Source: JAJECS01 sp965198185
GTDB lineage: Bacteria > Chloroflexota > UBA11872
Assembly (NCBI GenBank): GCA_965198185.1
Contig: CBDAOU010000002.1
Location: forward strand, 248,001 to 312,000
Direction of reading: 5' to 3'
Length of the DNA: 64,000 nt
Shown here: positions 44,961-53,637 of the stretch, piece after piece
How the letters are laid out: every line of letters begins with the position of its first letter
How positions within the stretch are numbered: the stretch's first letter is position 1
Program-made: the position numbers and the translations under genes
Notes under the pieces: model-generated
Told to the model about the DNA's origin: nothing
The model's input: only the letters and a program-made list of their open reading frames with translations
Databases searched by the model: none

Positions 44961-45909
44961 GTGAGGCGGCCCGCACCTGTTGGCATTTCGCGGCGCCGCT
45001 TGCTTGTGGGCCTGGGTGCCGCCGCCGGAATTGCCTTCGTCGCGTGCGGCGAACCGGCCGGGCGCACCGACGTCAACGTCTTCCCCACGGCGACGGAATT
45101 CGTGGTCGGCCCCAGCCGATTCCCCTTCACGGTGGTGACGAACGCTGGCGTCGGCATCGATCAAGCGGTGGTGGAGGTGCGCTTCTCGCTGCTTGACGGG
45201 GACGCGACGGACTTCAAGTTCTCGCGGCCCGCGGTGTTTCATGAGACCCGCGCCACGACCCCGCATGTCCACGACGATGGCATTGTGCACATGCACAGCG
45301 ACACGCGCGGCTACTACGTGGTCGAGGCGGCCGACTTCGACTCTCCCGGCATCTGGTCCGCCGAGTTGACGGTCGAACCACCGGACGCCGATGAGTTCCG
45401 GGCGCGGGCCGCGTTCAACGTGATTTCGCAGCCGGCAGCGCTGGGCGTCGGCATGGCCGCGCCCCCGATCGACCATCCCACGCTGGACGACGTCGCCCAT
45501 GTGGAACGGCTTTCCAGCGCCACGGATCCCGTGCTGGATATGTATGCCCTCACCGTGGCCGAGGCGCTCGCGGAAGGGCGCCCGCTGGTCGTGCAGTTCA
45601 GCACCCCGCGGTTCTGCGTCTCACACATGTGCGGGCCGGTATACGAAGAGGTGGCCGTCGCTCCACGCGACCTACGGCGACCGCGTGCGCTTCATTCACC
45701 TGGAGCCGTTCGACCTAGCCATCGCCCGGTCCGAGGGGCGGCTGGTGCCCACGCCGGCGTTCCAGGCCTGGAGTCTGCAAACGGAGCCGTGGACGTTTGT
45801 GATCGACGACGCCGGTGTTGTCAGCGCGCGGTTCGAGGGCATGGTGGGCGCCTCCGAGCTCGAAGCCGCACTGCAGCGCGTGGTTGGGTCGGCGGGGGCG
45901 GGAACGTGA
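44961..45909 (+). CDS. Tat-exported lipoprotein with thioredoxin-like domain (frameshifted)
   Basis: About 315 residues after correction. Start GTG 44961. The N-terminus ISRRRLLVGLGAAAGIAFVAC combines a twin-arginine motif with a lipobox Cys, so the protein should be a lipid-anchored Tat substrate. An Ig-like, YtkA-type domain (about 35-150: RFPFTVVTNAGVGIDQAVVEVRF, FHETRATTPHVHDDGIVHMHSDTRGYYVVEA) precedes a thioredoxin-like domain (RPLVVQFSTPRFCVSHMCGPVYEEV), whose cysteines are spaced C-x4-C rather than C-x2-C. An extra base near 45660 (GTCGCTCC) breaks the frame; without it, LHATYGDRVRFIHLEPFDLA..PTPAFQAWSL..TFVIDDAGVVSARFEG continues to the TGA at 45909. As written the first frame runs through repeats to 46913. 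The His-rich part hints at a metal role. Confidence 0.75.
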
Positions 45910-45961
45910 GTGGCCGCCGCCCTCAAATCCGTAGCGGGTCAATCTGCCCTGACCGGGCGCC

Positions 45962-46065
45962 GTCATTCCCGCCCCCTTCGTCATTCCCGCGCCCATTGTC
46001 ATTCCTGTCCCCTCTGTCATTCCCGTCCCATTTGTCATTCCGAGCGGAGCGAGGAATCTCAGACG
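45962..46065. repeat. 18-bp tandem repeats derived from the GTCATTCC element
   Basis: Units start at 45962, 45980, 45998, 46016 and 46034, each beginning GTCATTCC with a variable pyrimidine-rich end. The fifth continues into the full GTCATTCCGAGCGGAGCGAG element. The 470-bp gap 45910-46379 consists mostly of this and the next two repeats. Confidence 0.85.
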
Positions 46066-46142
46066 TATGGCCACGGCCGCGGCGAGCGACGCGTCGCTCG
46101 CTCCGTCAGTCCGCCGGAAGGAGATCCCTACGCAACCCCTCG

Positions 46143-46259
46143 ATCATTCCCGCCCCAATTGTCATTCCGAGCGGAGCGAGGAATCTCAGACGTACGGCCC
46201 CAGCCGCGGGGAGTGACGCATCGCCCCCTCCGTCATTCCGGCGGAAGCCGGAATCCAGG
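46143..46259. repeat. further GTCATTCC-type interspersed repeats
   Basis: CATTCCCGCCCC plus GTCATTCCGAGCGGAGCGAG (46143-46195, including the flank GAATCTCAGACGTA also seen near 46052), then GTCATTCCGGCGGAAGCCGG-AATCCAGG (46232-46259), an inverted repeat. Confidence 0.75.
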
Positions 46260-46295
46260 ACCGTTGAGTTTGCAGGCGCGCCGGATGCTTGGCGT

Positions 46296-46320
46296 AGGGG
46301 CGGGTCTCAGACCCGCCCGT
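46296..46320. repeat. REP-like palindrome
   Basis: GTAG-GGGCGGGTCT-C-AGACCCGCCC. Same family as the palindromes next to and inside the RAYT gene. Confidence 0.75.
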
Positions 46321-46379
46321 TCTGGACTAGGCAGACGCCTCCGAAAGCGGAAACCCGCACCCCTCCCGCAGCAGCCGAA

Positions 46380-46913
46380 TTGAGGGAACTTGGCGCCATC
46401 CCGTGGCGGCGTGTAGCCCTGATCGTTGCCGCCATCGTCATGCTCGCGCTGCCCAGCGCCGCGGCCGCGCACGGCGGCAGCCTGGTCTTCAGCGGCGACC
46501 GCGGTCCCTATCAGATTCGGGCCTTTGCCATCCTCACCGAGGGCTGGCTCGACTACTCCATCGACCTGCGCGAGTTGGGCAGCGGCGAGCGGGTGACCGA
46601 CGCCCAGGTCTCGATCATGGCCCTCACGTCCGACGGCCTGCTCGGCCCCTGGGACGCGCTCTATACCGGCACGCTCTACGAAATGATCGAGCGCGCGCCG
46701 GATGACCTGGACTGGACCATCCAGGTCGACGTCACCGGCGGCCCCGGCCCGATGACCTACGCCCACCGTCTGCGGCTCACGCCGGGAACCTGGATCTGGC
46801 CCACAGTCGCCGTGGGCGCCGTCTTCGTGCTCGCCGTGGCCGCGCACGCCTACACCGGCCGCAAGCGCCGAGCCCGCGCGAGGCAACGCCAGGAGCACGC
46901 GGCGGCGCGTTGA
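46380..46913 (+). CDS. exported single-pass membrane protein, hypothetical
   Basis: About 177 residues from TTG 46380 (LRELGAIPWRRVAL); ATG 46440 lies inside the signal peptide and is a poorer choice. Signal peptide RRVALIVAAIVMLALPSAAAAHGG would leave a mature N-terminal His, as in CopC/YtkA-like periplasmic proteins. A beta-rich domain follows (LVFSGDRGPYQIRAFAILTEGWLDYSIDLRELGSGERVTDAQVSIMAL...TYAHRLRLTPGTW), then a C-terminal membrane helix (PTVAVGAVFVLAVAAHAY) and a basic tail. No firm family. It probably works at the outer face of the membrane, perhaps with the Tat lipoprotein upstream. Confidence 0.6.
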   Translation: MRELGAIPWRRVALIVAAIVMLALPSAAAAHGGSLVFSGDRGPYQIRAFAILTEGWLDYSIDLRELGSGERVTDAQVSIMALTSDGLLGPWDALYTGTLYEMIERAPDDLDWTIQVDVTGGPGPMTYAHRLRLTPGTWIWPTVAVGAVFVLAVAAHAYTGRKRRARARQRQEHAAAR

Positions 46914-47027
46914 ATCCCGGCCTGCCGGTCGAGGCGCTGGGCGATGCGTGTCGCAAGCTCACTTGGCCCGATGGATCGACCCTGGACGCGCGCAACCGCG
47001 CTTTCCGTTCCGAGCAGCGATTGTAGA

Positions 47028-47043
47028 TCTAGTCTATACTAGA
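47028..47043. promoter_or_regulatory. inverted repeat overlapping a -10 box of the toxin-antitoxin operon
   Basis: TCTAGT-CTAT-ACTAGA. A TATACT -10 candidate (47035-47040) lies inside it, 35 bp before the antitoxin ATG. Suited to autorepression by the antitoxin. Confidence 0.45.
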
Positions 47044-47074
47044 CCAGTGTAAACTTTCGACGGGAACATCGGCA

Positions 47075-47353
47075 ATGGAGCGCTCCGAGACAAACCGCGT
47101 CTGGACCGTCGCCGAGGCGAAGGCCCGGTTGTCGGAAATTCTGAGGCTGGCGGAGGAAGAGGGGCCGCAGCGCATCGGCGTCCGGCGGCCGTTTGTTGTC
47201 GTGCCTGAGAGGGTGTGGCGGGAGAAGTCGCCTCCCGAGATGCACTTGGGCCAATGGCTGATCGAAAATATGCCGCGCGGCACGAATCTGGAGATCCCTA
47301 GGGACCGAAAGTCCACGCGGGCCATCCCCTTCATCGACGACGATCCCGAATGA
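47075..47353 (+). CDS. Phd/YefM-like antitoxin of the PIN toxin
   Basis: 92 residues. RVWTVAEAKARLSEILRLAEEEGPQRIGVRRPFVVVPERVW has the pattern of Phd/YefM DNA-binding domains (W.v.eAk..fse.l..A...GpQ.I...g...vV), followed by a tail with EMHLGQWLIENMPRGTNLEIP that should cover the toxin active site. Its stop overlaps the toxin ATG (ATGA, 47350-47353). Confidence 0.85.
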   Translation: MERSETNRVWTVAEAKARLSEILRLAEEEGPQRIGVRRPFVVVPERVWREKSPPEMHLGQWLIENMPRGTNLEIPRDRKSTRAIPFIDDDPE

Positions 47354-47769
47354 CCGGCTATCTCCTTGACAGCAACGTGCTGTCGGAGATGACCAGGGAA
47401 CAGCCGCATCCGGGCGTTATGCGGTTCCTGCGTCAGCAAAACGACTTGTGGTTGTCGGCGGTGGCGCTACATGAACTCGAGTATGGTTTGCGGTTGCTTC
47501 CTCCCGGAGCCCGCCGCAGCCGGTTGCGTGCCGCACAGTCGGGCATCATGGCGGTGCACGCCGCGCGCATCCTGCCGCTGGACCGCATGGCCGCCGAATG
47601 GGCGGCCGAACTGCGCGCCCAGGCACGCCACGCGGGGCGGGCCGTCGACGTCGGTGACGCTCTCATTGCCGGGACAGCCAAGGCGAACGGCTTGGCGATC
47701 GCCACCCGGAATGTACGGGACTTTGAGGGGATGGACATCGGCGTCATCAACCCCTGGGACAACCCATGA
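47350..47769 (+). CDS. PIN-domain toxin (VapC/FitB family)
   Basis: 139-residue PIN ribonuclease. Acidic active-site positions are visible in YLLDSNVLSE (first Asp), AVALHELEYGLRLLP (Glu) and AVDVGDALIAGTAKANGLAIATRNVRDFEGM (the two C-terminal Asp). FitB-like proteins end in the same 'TRN..DF...g..v.NPW' motif seen here (INPWDNP). Expected to cleave RNA when not held by its antitoxin. The stop overlaps (ATGA) the start of a short HsdR-like relic. Confidence 0.92.
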   Translation: MTGYLLDSNVLSEMTREQPHPGVMRFLRQQNDLWLSAVALHELEYGLRLLPPGARRSRLRAAQSGIMAVHAARILPLDRMAAEWAAELRAQARHAGRAVDVGDALIAGTAKANGLAIATRNVRDFEGMDIGVINPWDNP

Positions 47770-47879
47770 CCACCGTCACCGAAGCCGAGGTTGAAGCCGC
47801 CGCTCGCGGCTGGCTGGCCTGGGCGGGCAGGCTCACGGGCCGCACAACGCGCCCGACCCGCCCGGCGCGTGGCGATTAA
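47766..47879 (+). pseudogene. relic of a type I restriction HsdR N-terminus (copy 1)
   Basis: 37 codons: MTTVTEAEVEAAARGWLAW matches the usual HsdR opening (..T.EADVE.AAL.WLA.LG). After a frame change the other frame reads GQAHGPHNAPDPPGAW, matching the family's '.VAHGPDIAPD.PGAER'. It is too short and frame-disrupted to function. Confidence 0.6.
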
Positions 47880-47984
47880 GCTTTCGGTAGTGGGTCATTC
47901 TGCTATGCGAGTGCGGAATGGCGGCCTGTCGTCCGGTGGTCAACGCACACCGCTCTTGGTTCGACCGCGGTCGAGTTGGGGATG

Positions 47985-48032
47985 GATTCCCGCCCCGTAT
48001 CGAGTACGGGGCAGGCTCTTCGCGGGAATGAC
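47985..48032. repeat. interspersed repeat with CCCCGTATCGAGTACGGGG core
   Basis: GATTCCCGCCCCGTATCGAG...GCGGGAATGACG. The inverted orientation of the element at 43951 and 32843. Confidence 0.65.
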
Positions 48033-48081
48033 GAAAGCAAAATGATCCACTGCCGAGATACCGGCTTGAGATGAACGACTG

Positions 48082-48294
48082 ATGCACAAGTACGAAATCA
48101 TCATCTACTGGAGCAGGGAAGACGGCGTATTTGTCGCCGAAGTGCCCGAGCTTCCAGGATGCGTGGCTCATGGCGACACCCAGGAGGCGGCCTTGCGGAA
48201 CGTCAACCAGGCGATGGACCTTTGGCTTGATACTGCGCGAGATTTCGGGGATCCAATCCCTGAACCGAAGGGTGAACGCTTGATGTTGGCGTGA
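48082..48294 (+). CDS. hicB: HicB-family antitoxin, no HicA adjacent
   Basis: 70 residues: YEIIIYWSREDGVFVAEVPELPGCVAHGDTQEAALRNVNQAMDLWLDTARDFGDPIPEP is a textbook partial-RNase-H HicB domain. It lacks a C-terminal DNA-binding extension, like the short HicB forms. A HicA toxin gene (about 60-80 codons) is expected right next to it; none is visible, and 14 bp downstream an HsdR relic begins. It may be an orphan or may pair with a remote toxin. Confidence 0.85.
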   Translation: MHKYEIIIYWSREDGVFVAEVPELPGCVAHGDTQEAALRNVNQAMDLWLDTARDFGDPIPEPKGERLMLA

Positions 48295-48307
48295 CGCGGA
48301 GCATCCC

Positions 48308-48481
48308 GTGACGCCTCTCGCCGAAGCCGATGTCGAACAGATTGCCCCGGCGTGGCTCGCTGACCTGGGCTGGGTCGCGGCGCACAGACCGGATATCGCC
48401 CCTGACGCGCCCGGGGCTGAGCGCGCCGACTACTGCCGGGTCGTGCTGGAACACCGTCAGGAGCACGCCCCGACGCGTTGA
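48308..48481 (+). pseudogene. relic of a type I restriction HsdR N-terminus (copy 2)
   Basis: 57 residues from GTG 48308: VTPLAEADVEQIAPAWLADLGWVAAHRPDIAPDAPGAERADYCRVVLEHRQEHAPTR. This fits the N-terminal signature of HsdR (EADVE..AL.WL..LGW.VAHGPDIAP...AER.DY..VVLE.RL), then stops at 48481. The nuclease and motor domains are absent. Confidence 0.7.
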
Positions 48482-48537
48482 CGGTCGGCACGGATGCGTG
48501 CCACGGTTCGCCGGCACGCTTGTGCAGGGCCTTGCCC

Positions 48538-50013
48538 ATGCGTATTGCCATCGGCGCCATCGCGCACGAATCAAGCTCGTTCACTCCCGTCGCGACGCCC
48601 TACGAGGCATTCTCGGTAACCGGCCGCGGGCTCCTGCGGGGCGACGAGATCATCGACGTCCATCGCGGCGTCAACTCGGGCGCTGGGGGCTTCATCGCGG
48701 GCGCCGAGGAGTTCGACTTCGAGCTTGCGCCCGTGCTGTGGACTTTTGCCGAGCCGTCGGCGCCGGTCGAGGCGGACGCGTGGCGGCGGCTGAAGAGCGA
48801 ATTCCTGGAGCGTCTGGCGAACGTCGCTCCGGTGGACGGCGTGTTGCTGGACCTTCACGGCGCGATGGTCATCGAGGACATCGAGGACGGCGAGGGCGAT
48901 CTGCTCAGCGGCATCCGCGAGGTGATCGGGGACGACCCGCCGGTGATCGCCACGCTGGACCTCCACGGAAACATCAGCCAGCGCATGTGCGACACCACGA
49001 CCGCGCTGATTCCGTGCGACAACTACCCGCACACCGACTTCCTGGAGCGGGGTCTCGAAGCCTCGGCCATGATCGTCGGGACGCTGCGCGGCGAGCTGGC
49101 GCCGGTGATGGCGTGGCGGCAACTGCCGATGCTCTGGACGGGCGGGCAGTTCACCGGGCGCGAGCCGTTCGACTCGATCGTCGCCCGCGCCCATGCGCTC
49201 GAGACGCAGCCGGGGATTCTCACAGCGTCGGTGGCGCCCGGATTTCCTTGGGCGGATATCCACGACGCCGGAGCGTCCATCATCGTGGTCGCCGACCGGG
49301 ACGCGGCCCTGGCGCGGCGGGAAGCCGATGCGCTTGGCGGCTGGATCTACGCCCAGCGCGACCAGTTCTTGCCCGACCTCGACTCCTGGGACGACGCGTT
49401 GCGGACGGCGCGCGCCGTCAACCGCTGGCCGGCCGTATTTGGTGATCCCCAGGACAATCCCGGCGGCGGCGCGCCGGGCGACTCGGTCGGCATGCTGCGG
49501 GCGTTTCTGGATGCGGGTCTTTCCAATGCCCTCATCGTCACCCTGTGCGACCCGGAGGTTGTGGGCATTGCCCAGCAGGCCGGTGAGGGCGCCGAAATCA
49601 CCGTGGACGTGGGCGGCAAATCGGCTCCCGACCAGGGACCGCCCGTGCGCGCCACCGCGGTGGTCGAGCGCTTGCTGGATCTCCAATTCCCGATCACGGG
49701 TCCGATGTATACGGGCATGGTGCAGAACTTCGGGCCGTCGGCGCTGCTGCGCATCGGCGGCGTCCACGTCGCGGTGGCGACGCTCCGCATGCAGGTTTTC
49801 GATCTGGAGGGACCGCGCATGCTCGGCTTCGAGCCCGAGCGCCTGTCATGGATCGGCGTCAAGTCCGCCAACCACTTTCGCGGCGCCTACGAGCCCATCG
49901 CGGGCAGCGTGCATCGGGTCGCGTTCCCGGCGCAGCACCGCTTCGACCCGCGGGAGCACCACTACACGCGCCTGCGCCGGCCGATCTGGCCGCTGGACGA
50001 CGTCGCGCTCTAG
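48538..50013 (+). CDS. M81-family metallopeptidase (MlrC-like)
   Basis: 491 residues from ATG 48538; the frame is open from 48478. MlrC (microcystinase C) linearises or degrades cyclic peptides; most relatives act on unknown small peptides or imides. Metal ligands fit: Asp141 and His143 (TLDLHGN) and His165 (NYPHTDFLERG), with AHESSSF at 9-15 and PMLWTGGQFTGREPFDSI typical of the family. The C-terminal half is the MlrC_C domain (GDSVGMLRAFLDAG, ANHFRGAYEPIAG, RRPIWPLDD). It overlaps the convergent SDR gene by 4 bp. Confidence 0.92.
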   Translation: MRIAIGAIAHESSSFTPVATPYEAFSVTGRGLLRGDEIIDVHRGVNSGAGGFIAGAEEFDFELAPVLWTFAEPSAPVEADAWRRLKSEFLERLANVAPVDGVLLDLHGAMVIEDIEDGEGDLLSGIREVIGDDPPVIATLDLHGNISQRMCDTTTALIPCDNYPHTDFLERGLEASAMIVGTLRGELAPVMAWRQLPMLWTGGQFTGREPFDSIVARAHALETQPGILTASVAPGFPWADIHDAGASIIVVADRDAALARREADALGGWIYAQRDQFLPDLDSWDDALRTARAVNRWPAVFGDPQDNPGGGAPGDSVGMLRAFLDAGLSNALIVTLCDPEVVGIAQQAGEGAEITVDVGGKSAPDQGPPVRATAVVERLLDLQFPITGPMYTGMVQNFGPSALLRIGGVHVAVATLRMQVFDLEGPRMLGFEPERLSWIGVKSANHFRGAYEPIAGSVHRVAFPAQHRFDPREHHYTRLRRPIWPLDDVAL

Positions 50014-50777
50014 AAGTGCGCCTTGGCGAGCGTTCCGCCGTCGATGGTGATGGCGCTCCCAGTAATGTATTGACACTCGTCGCTGGCCAAGAAGAGCGCC
50101 GCGGCGGCCACGTCCTCAACCCGTCCGAAGGGGCCTAGGGGAATCGCCTCGGTGCGCTTGGCCACCAGCGCCGGGTCTTGATAGCGCGCGGCGTTCTTGT
50201 CCACCAGGATCGGCCCGGGCGCCAGCAGATTGACCGAGATGCCGTGCGCGCCGAGCTCGATGGCCATGCTGCGCGTGAGCATCAGCAGGCCGCCCTTGCT
50301 GGCGGCGTAGGGCGCGGCCTGCATCTCGGAGGCGAACGAGTCCACCGAGCCCGTGTTGATGATCCGCCCGGGGACTCGGGCCGACACCATGTGGCGCGCC
50401 ACCGCCTGCGCGATGACGAACGGCCCGGTGAGATTGGTCTCGATGAAGTTGCGCCAGACGTCGAGATCGACATCGAGAAACGCCCCCGCGCGACCGGTGC
50501 GTCCGGCGTTGTTGACCAGGATGTCCACCCGGCCGGTCACTTCAATCGCCTGATCGACGAGCGCGAGCACCTGGTCGGTCTGCGTGATGTCGGTCGGCAC
50601 CGCCCGGGCCCAACCTCCGGCCGCCTCGATTTCGGCGACGGTGGCGTCGAGCGCCTCGGCGTTGCGTTGCGCGATCACCACGCGCGCGCCCTCCGCCGCG
50701 AAGCGCAGCGCAATGGCACGCCCGATGCCCGTGCCGCCCCCAGTGATCAGCGCGGCTTTTCCTTTGAGTCTTTCCAT
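50010..50777 (-). CDS. SDR-family NAD(P)-dependent oxidoreductase
   Basis: 255-residue classical short-chain dehydrogenase, cytoplasmic. Cofactor loop TGGGTGIG (12-19), NNAG (89-92), and the catalytic Ser144 (NTGSVDS), Tyr157 and Lys161 (YAASK) are all present, with PG.I and the C-terminal substrate lid (DECQYITGSAITIDGG). Probably oxidises or reduces a sugar or related alcohol, comparable to glucose 1-dehydrogenase or KduD-like enzymes; the exact substrate is unknown. Confidence 0.93.
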   Translation of the reverse strand: MERLKGKAALITGGGTGIGRAIALRFAAEGARVVIAQRNAEALDATVAEIEAAGGWARAVPTDITQTDQVLALVDQAIEVTGRVDILVNNAGRTGRAGAFLDVDLDVWRNFIETNLTGPFVIAQAVARHMVSARVPGRIINTGSVDSFASEMQAAPYAASKGGLLMLTRSMAIELGAHGISVNLLAPGPILVDKNAARYQDPALVAKRTEAIPLGPFGRVEDVAAAALFLASDECQYITGSAITIDGGTLAKAHF

Positions 50778-50883
50778 GTGCCTCCGCCAGATTGCGTCGC
50801 CGGCCGACGTGGCAGCGGCTCACGGCGGATATTCTCTCACTCGTGACTCTGCTCGTCGTTGAAGCGCTGCGAAGCGCCACCGC

Positions 50884-52291
50884 ATGAACCCTGCACGGTT
50901 GGCATTGGCCGCAATCCTGCTAGCCGTCGCCGCCGGCGGCACCTGCGATGGCAGCGGCGGGACGGCGGACGGCGCTGAGACTCCGGCGACGGCCCCGGCG
51001 ATAGCCCCGACGACTGCGGAGACTGCGGCAGCGGTAGTCGCGCGTCCCACGGCGCCGCGGCCGGAGCCATCGCCCGCGCCCACCGGCGCCTCCGCCCTCG
51101 CTACGACGGCCACGCCCACATCCGCCCCGACACCGACCGCCGTCTCCGACGCCAACGGCAACCCCGGAGCCCACGCCCACCACTGAACCGACACCGACAG
51201 CGACTCCCGAGTCACCGGTGCTCCGCGGCCTCGCCGCCGATGTCGTGGTGGACGGCCTCGTGCGTCCGGTTTACGCCGGACACGCCGGCGACGGCTCGGG
51301 TCGTCTATTCGTGATCGAGAAGCAAGGCCGCATTCGCATCGTGGCCGACGGTCAGCTTGCTCCGCAACCGTTCCTGGACATCGCCGCCATCATCGATTCG
51401 GGTCCCAACGAGCGTGGACTGTTGGGTCTGGCCTTCCACCCGAACTACGCCTCGAATGGCCGCTTCTTCGTCAACTACACCGATCTGGGAGGCGATACCG
51501 TGGTGGCCGAGTACCGCGTCGCCGATGATCCGGACCGTGCCGATCCCGCATCGGCGCAGGTGCTGCTGACGCAGGAGCAGCCCTACCGGAATCACAACGG
51601 CGGCATGCTGGCATTTGGGCCGGACGGCATGCTCTATGTGGCGCTGGGCGACGGTGGCGCGGCGGGCGATCCGCAAGGCCACGGGCAGCGTCTGGATACG
51701 TTGCTTGGCACGCTTCTCCGTCTGGACGTGAACGAGCCCGGCGTCTACCGCGTGCCGCCGGACAATCCATTCGTCGGCGAGTCCATTGCCCGTGACGAAA
51801 TCTGGGCTTACGGCTTGCGCAACCCGTGGCGCTTCTCCTTCGATCGCGCCACCGGCGACCTCTATATCGCCGATGTCGGGCAAAACAGCTTCGAAGAGAT
51901 CGACTTCGCCCCGGTGTCGTCTTCTGGTGGCGAAAACTATGGCTGGAAACTCATGGAAGGCCACAGCTGCTTTGTTGAGGGCAGTCCCGATTGCAATTCG
52001 CTGCGCTTCACGCCGCCGATCGGCGTCTATGGCCGCGACGGCGGCTGCTCGGTGACCGGCGGCTACGTCTACCGCGGCGCGGCGTATCCGGCGCTGGTCG
52101 GCGCCTACGTGTTCGGCGACTACTGCAGCGGCAAGCTCTGGACCCTGCGGCGCGATGCGGCTGGCGCATGGCAGATGACGCTTCAAGGCGAGGTGGACGC
52201 CCGCATCACGTCGTTCGGCGAGGACGAGGCGGGGGAGATTTATATAACAGACGACGGCGGACGCCTGCTGCAACTTCGCGCCCTCACCTAG
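50884..52291 (+). CDS. PQQ-dependent sugar dehydrogenase-like lipoprotein (frameshifted linker)
   Basis: One gene of about 468 residues, split by an extra base near 51150. Part 1 starts at ATG 50884 with a secretion signal and candidate lipobox (LALAAILLAVAAGGTC), then a Thr/Pro-rich linker; as written it stops at 51186. Reading on in the next frame, the linker continues as PTPTATPEPTPTTEPTPTATPES and leads into a glucose/sorbosone dehydrogenase propeller (PF07995): VIEKQGRIRI, ERGLLGLAFHPNY, YRNHNGGMLAFGPDGMLYVALGDGGAAGDP, AYGLRNPWRFSFDRATGDLYIADVGQN, ENYGWKLMEG, GDYCSGKLW. His and Arg positions typical for PQQ contact (NHNGG, GLRNPWR) are present. An extracellular, membrane-anchored sugar oxidation role is inferred. 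Confidence 0.85.
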
Positions 52292-52334
52292 GTCCTACGT
52301 ATCATCGTGCCCTAGGGCTGCATGAGGGAATCGC

Positions 52335-53637
52335 ATGGCGCATGAATTCGCCCTGGTCGGGTGCGGCGGCATGGGACGGCGGCACCTGCGGGGCTTCGTC
52401 GAGCTGGCGCGGGTGCGACCGGGCCTCATCGAGCTTGCCGCGGTGGTCGACGTGGACCGCGAGCGGGCCGACTTCGTGGCCGGCGAGGTTGCGGAGCTGC
52501 TGGGCAGCCGTCCGGCCGCCTGCACCGGCATCGCGGAGGCGAAGGCGCAACGGCCTGAGCTAGTGGCGGCGGACATCGTCACCACCGCCGGCGCGCATCA
52601 CGTCGCGGCTGCCGCGGCGCTGGACGCCGGCCTGCACGTGCTCGTCGAAAAGCCGCTGGCGGTCACCATCCGGGGTTGCGCCCGGATTCGCGCGGCCGCG
52701 TCGCGCTCTGGGTGCATGGTCTCGGTCGCGGAAAACTACCGCCGCGATCCGATCCTCCGGCTCGCGCGAGGGCTGCTGGACGCCGGCGCCATTGGCGAGC
52801 CGCGCTCGATTGTCGAGCTGCGGGCCGGCGGCGGCGACGCGATGCTCATCACTCCCTGGCGGCACTTCCGGGAGGACGGCGGCCCGCTGATGGACGTGGG
52901 CGTGCACTACGCCGACATGATCCAGTACCTCATGGGTCCCGTTGACCGAGTGGCTGGGATTACGCGGCTGCTGGAGCCGGTGCGCACGACCGGCCGCATC
53001 GACGAAGCGCCCAGCGGCATGTACGCGCGATTCCGCGGGGACTTGCCGGACACGTTCGAGGCCACGGCGCCCGACTCGCTGCAGGCCATGCTCGGGTTCG
53101 CCTCGGGCGCCGCCGGCACCTGGGGGCTTGAGCTCTCGGCCCCGGACGCTGGCAACAATCTGAGTGCGGTGCTGGGGTCGGAAGGCCGGCTCGAAACGTT
53201 CGGGGTTCGCAGTGGTCGGCCGCTGCAGGTATGGCGCGGCGGCGCGGAGCCGCTCGACGATGCCGACGTGCTCGCCCTGGCGCCCGACTTAGCGCTGGAC
53301 CCGCTGACCGGCGGATCTCTTTGGGAGCGACCGCCTGGCGCGCTACGACCTTCCGTTCACCCAGGCCGACCGCAAGTTGATCGCCCTGGAGCTTGGCGAG
53401 CTGGCCGAAGCCATCGATTCAGGGAACCCCGTCGAAGTTGACCTCAATGTCGGTGAGGCCGCCGTGGCGCTGGTGCTCGCCGTGCACGAATCGAGCGAGG
53501 CCGGCGCCATGGTCACGCTTGATGACGTGCGCAGCGGTCGCGTCAGCGCCTATCAGGACGTGACCGGATCGAAAGCTCGGCCTCATCGATTGAGCCTTGT
53601 GGCGCTGGTCAGTGACGGTCTTGCGGAGGTTGACTGA
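52335..53637 (+). CDS. Gfo/Idh/MocA-family oxidoreductase (frameshifted)
   Basis: About 433 residues after correction. Rossmann domain ALVGCGGMGRRHLRGF, then ADIVTTAGAHHVAAAAALDAGLHVLVEKPLAVT with the EKP motif, ENYRRDP, and DVGVHYADMIQYLMG with the catalytic-type His. An extra T near 53316 breaks the frame (GGATCTCTTTGGG). Without it, LFGSDRLARYDLPFTQADRKLIALELGELAEAIDSGNPVEVDLNVGEAAVALVLAVHES continues to the TGA at 53637. As written the first frame ends at 53441. NAD(P)-dependent dehydrogenase of a sugar or inositol-like compound; substrate unknown. Its stop directly abuts the TTG start of the next gene. Confidence 0.85.

Noticed and set aside
45910..46379. Reading the 650-codon frame 44961-46913 as one long protein.
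   Set aside because: Its middle part translates intergenic repeats (SFPxxx units) and the thioredoxin domain clearly continues in another frame. It is two genes separated by repeats.
47766..48481. A functional type I restriction-modification system.
   Set aside because: Only two short HsdR-like N-termini are present. There is no hsdM, hsdS, helicase motor or nuclease domain in the window.
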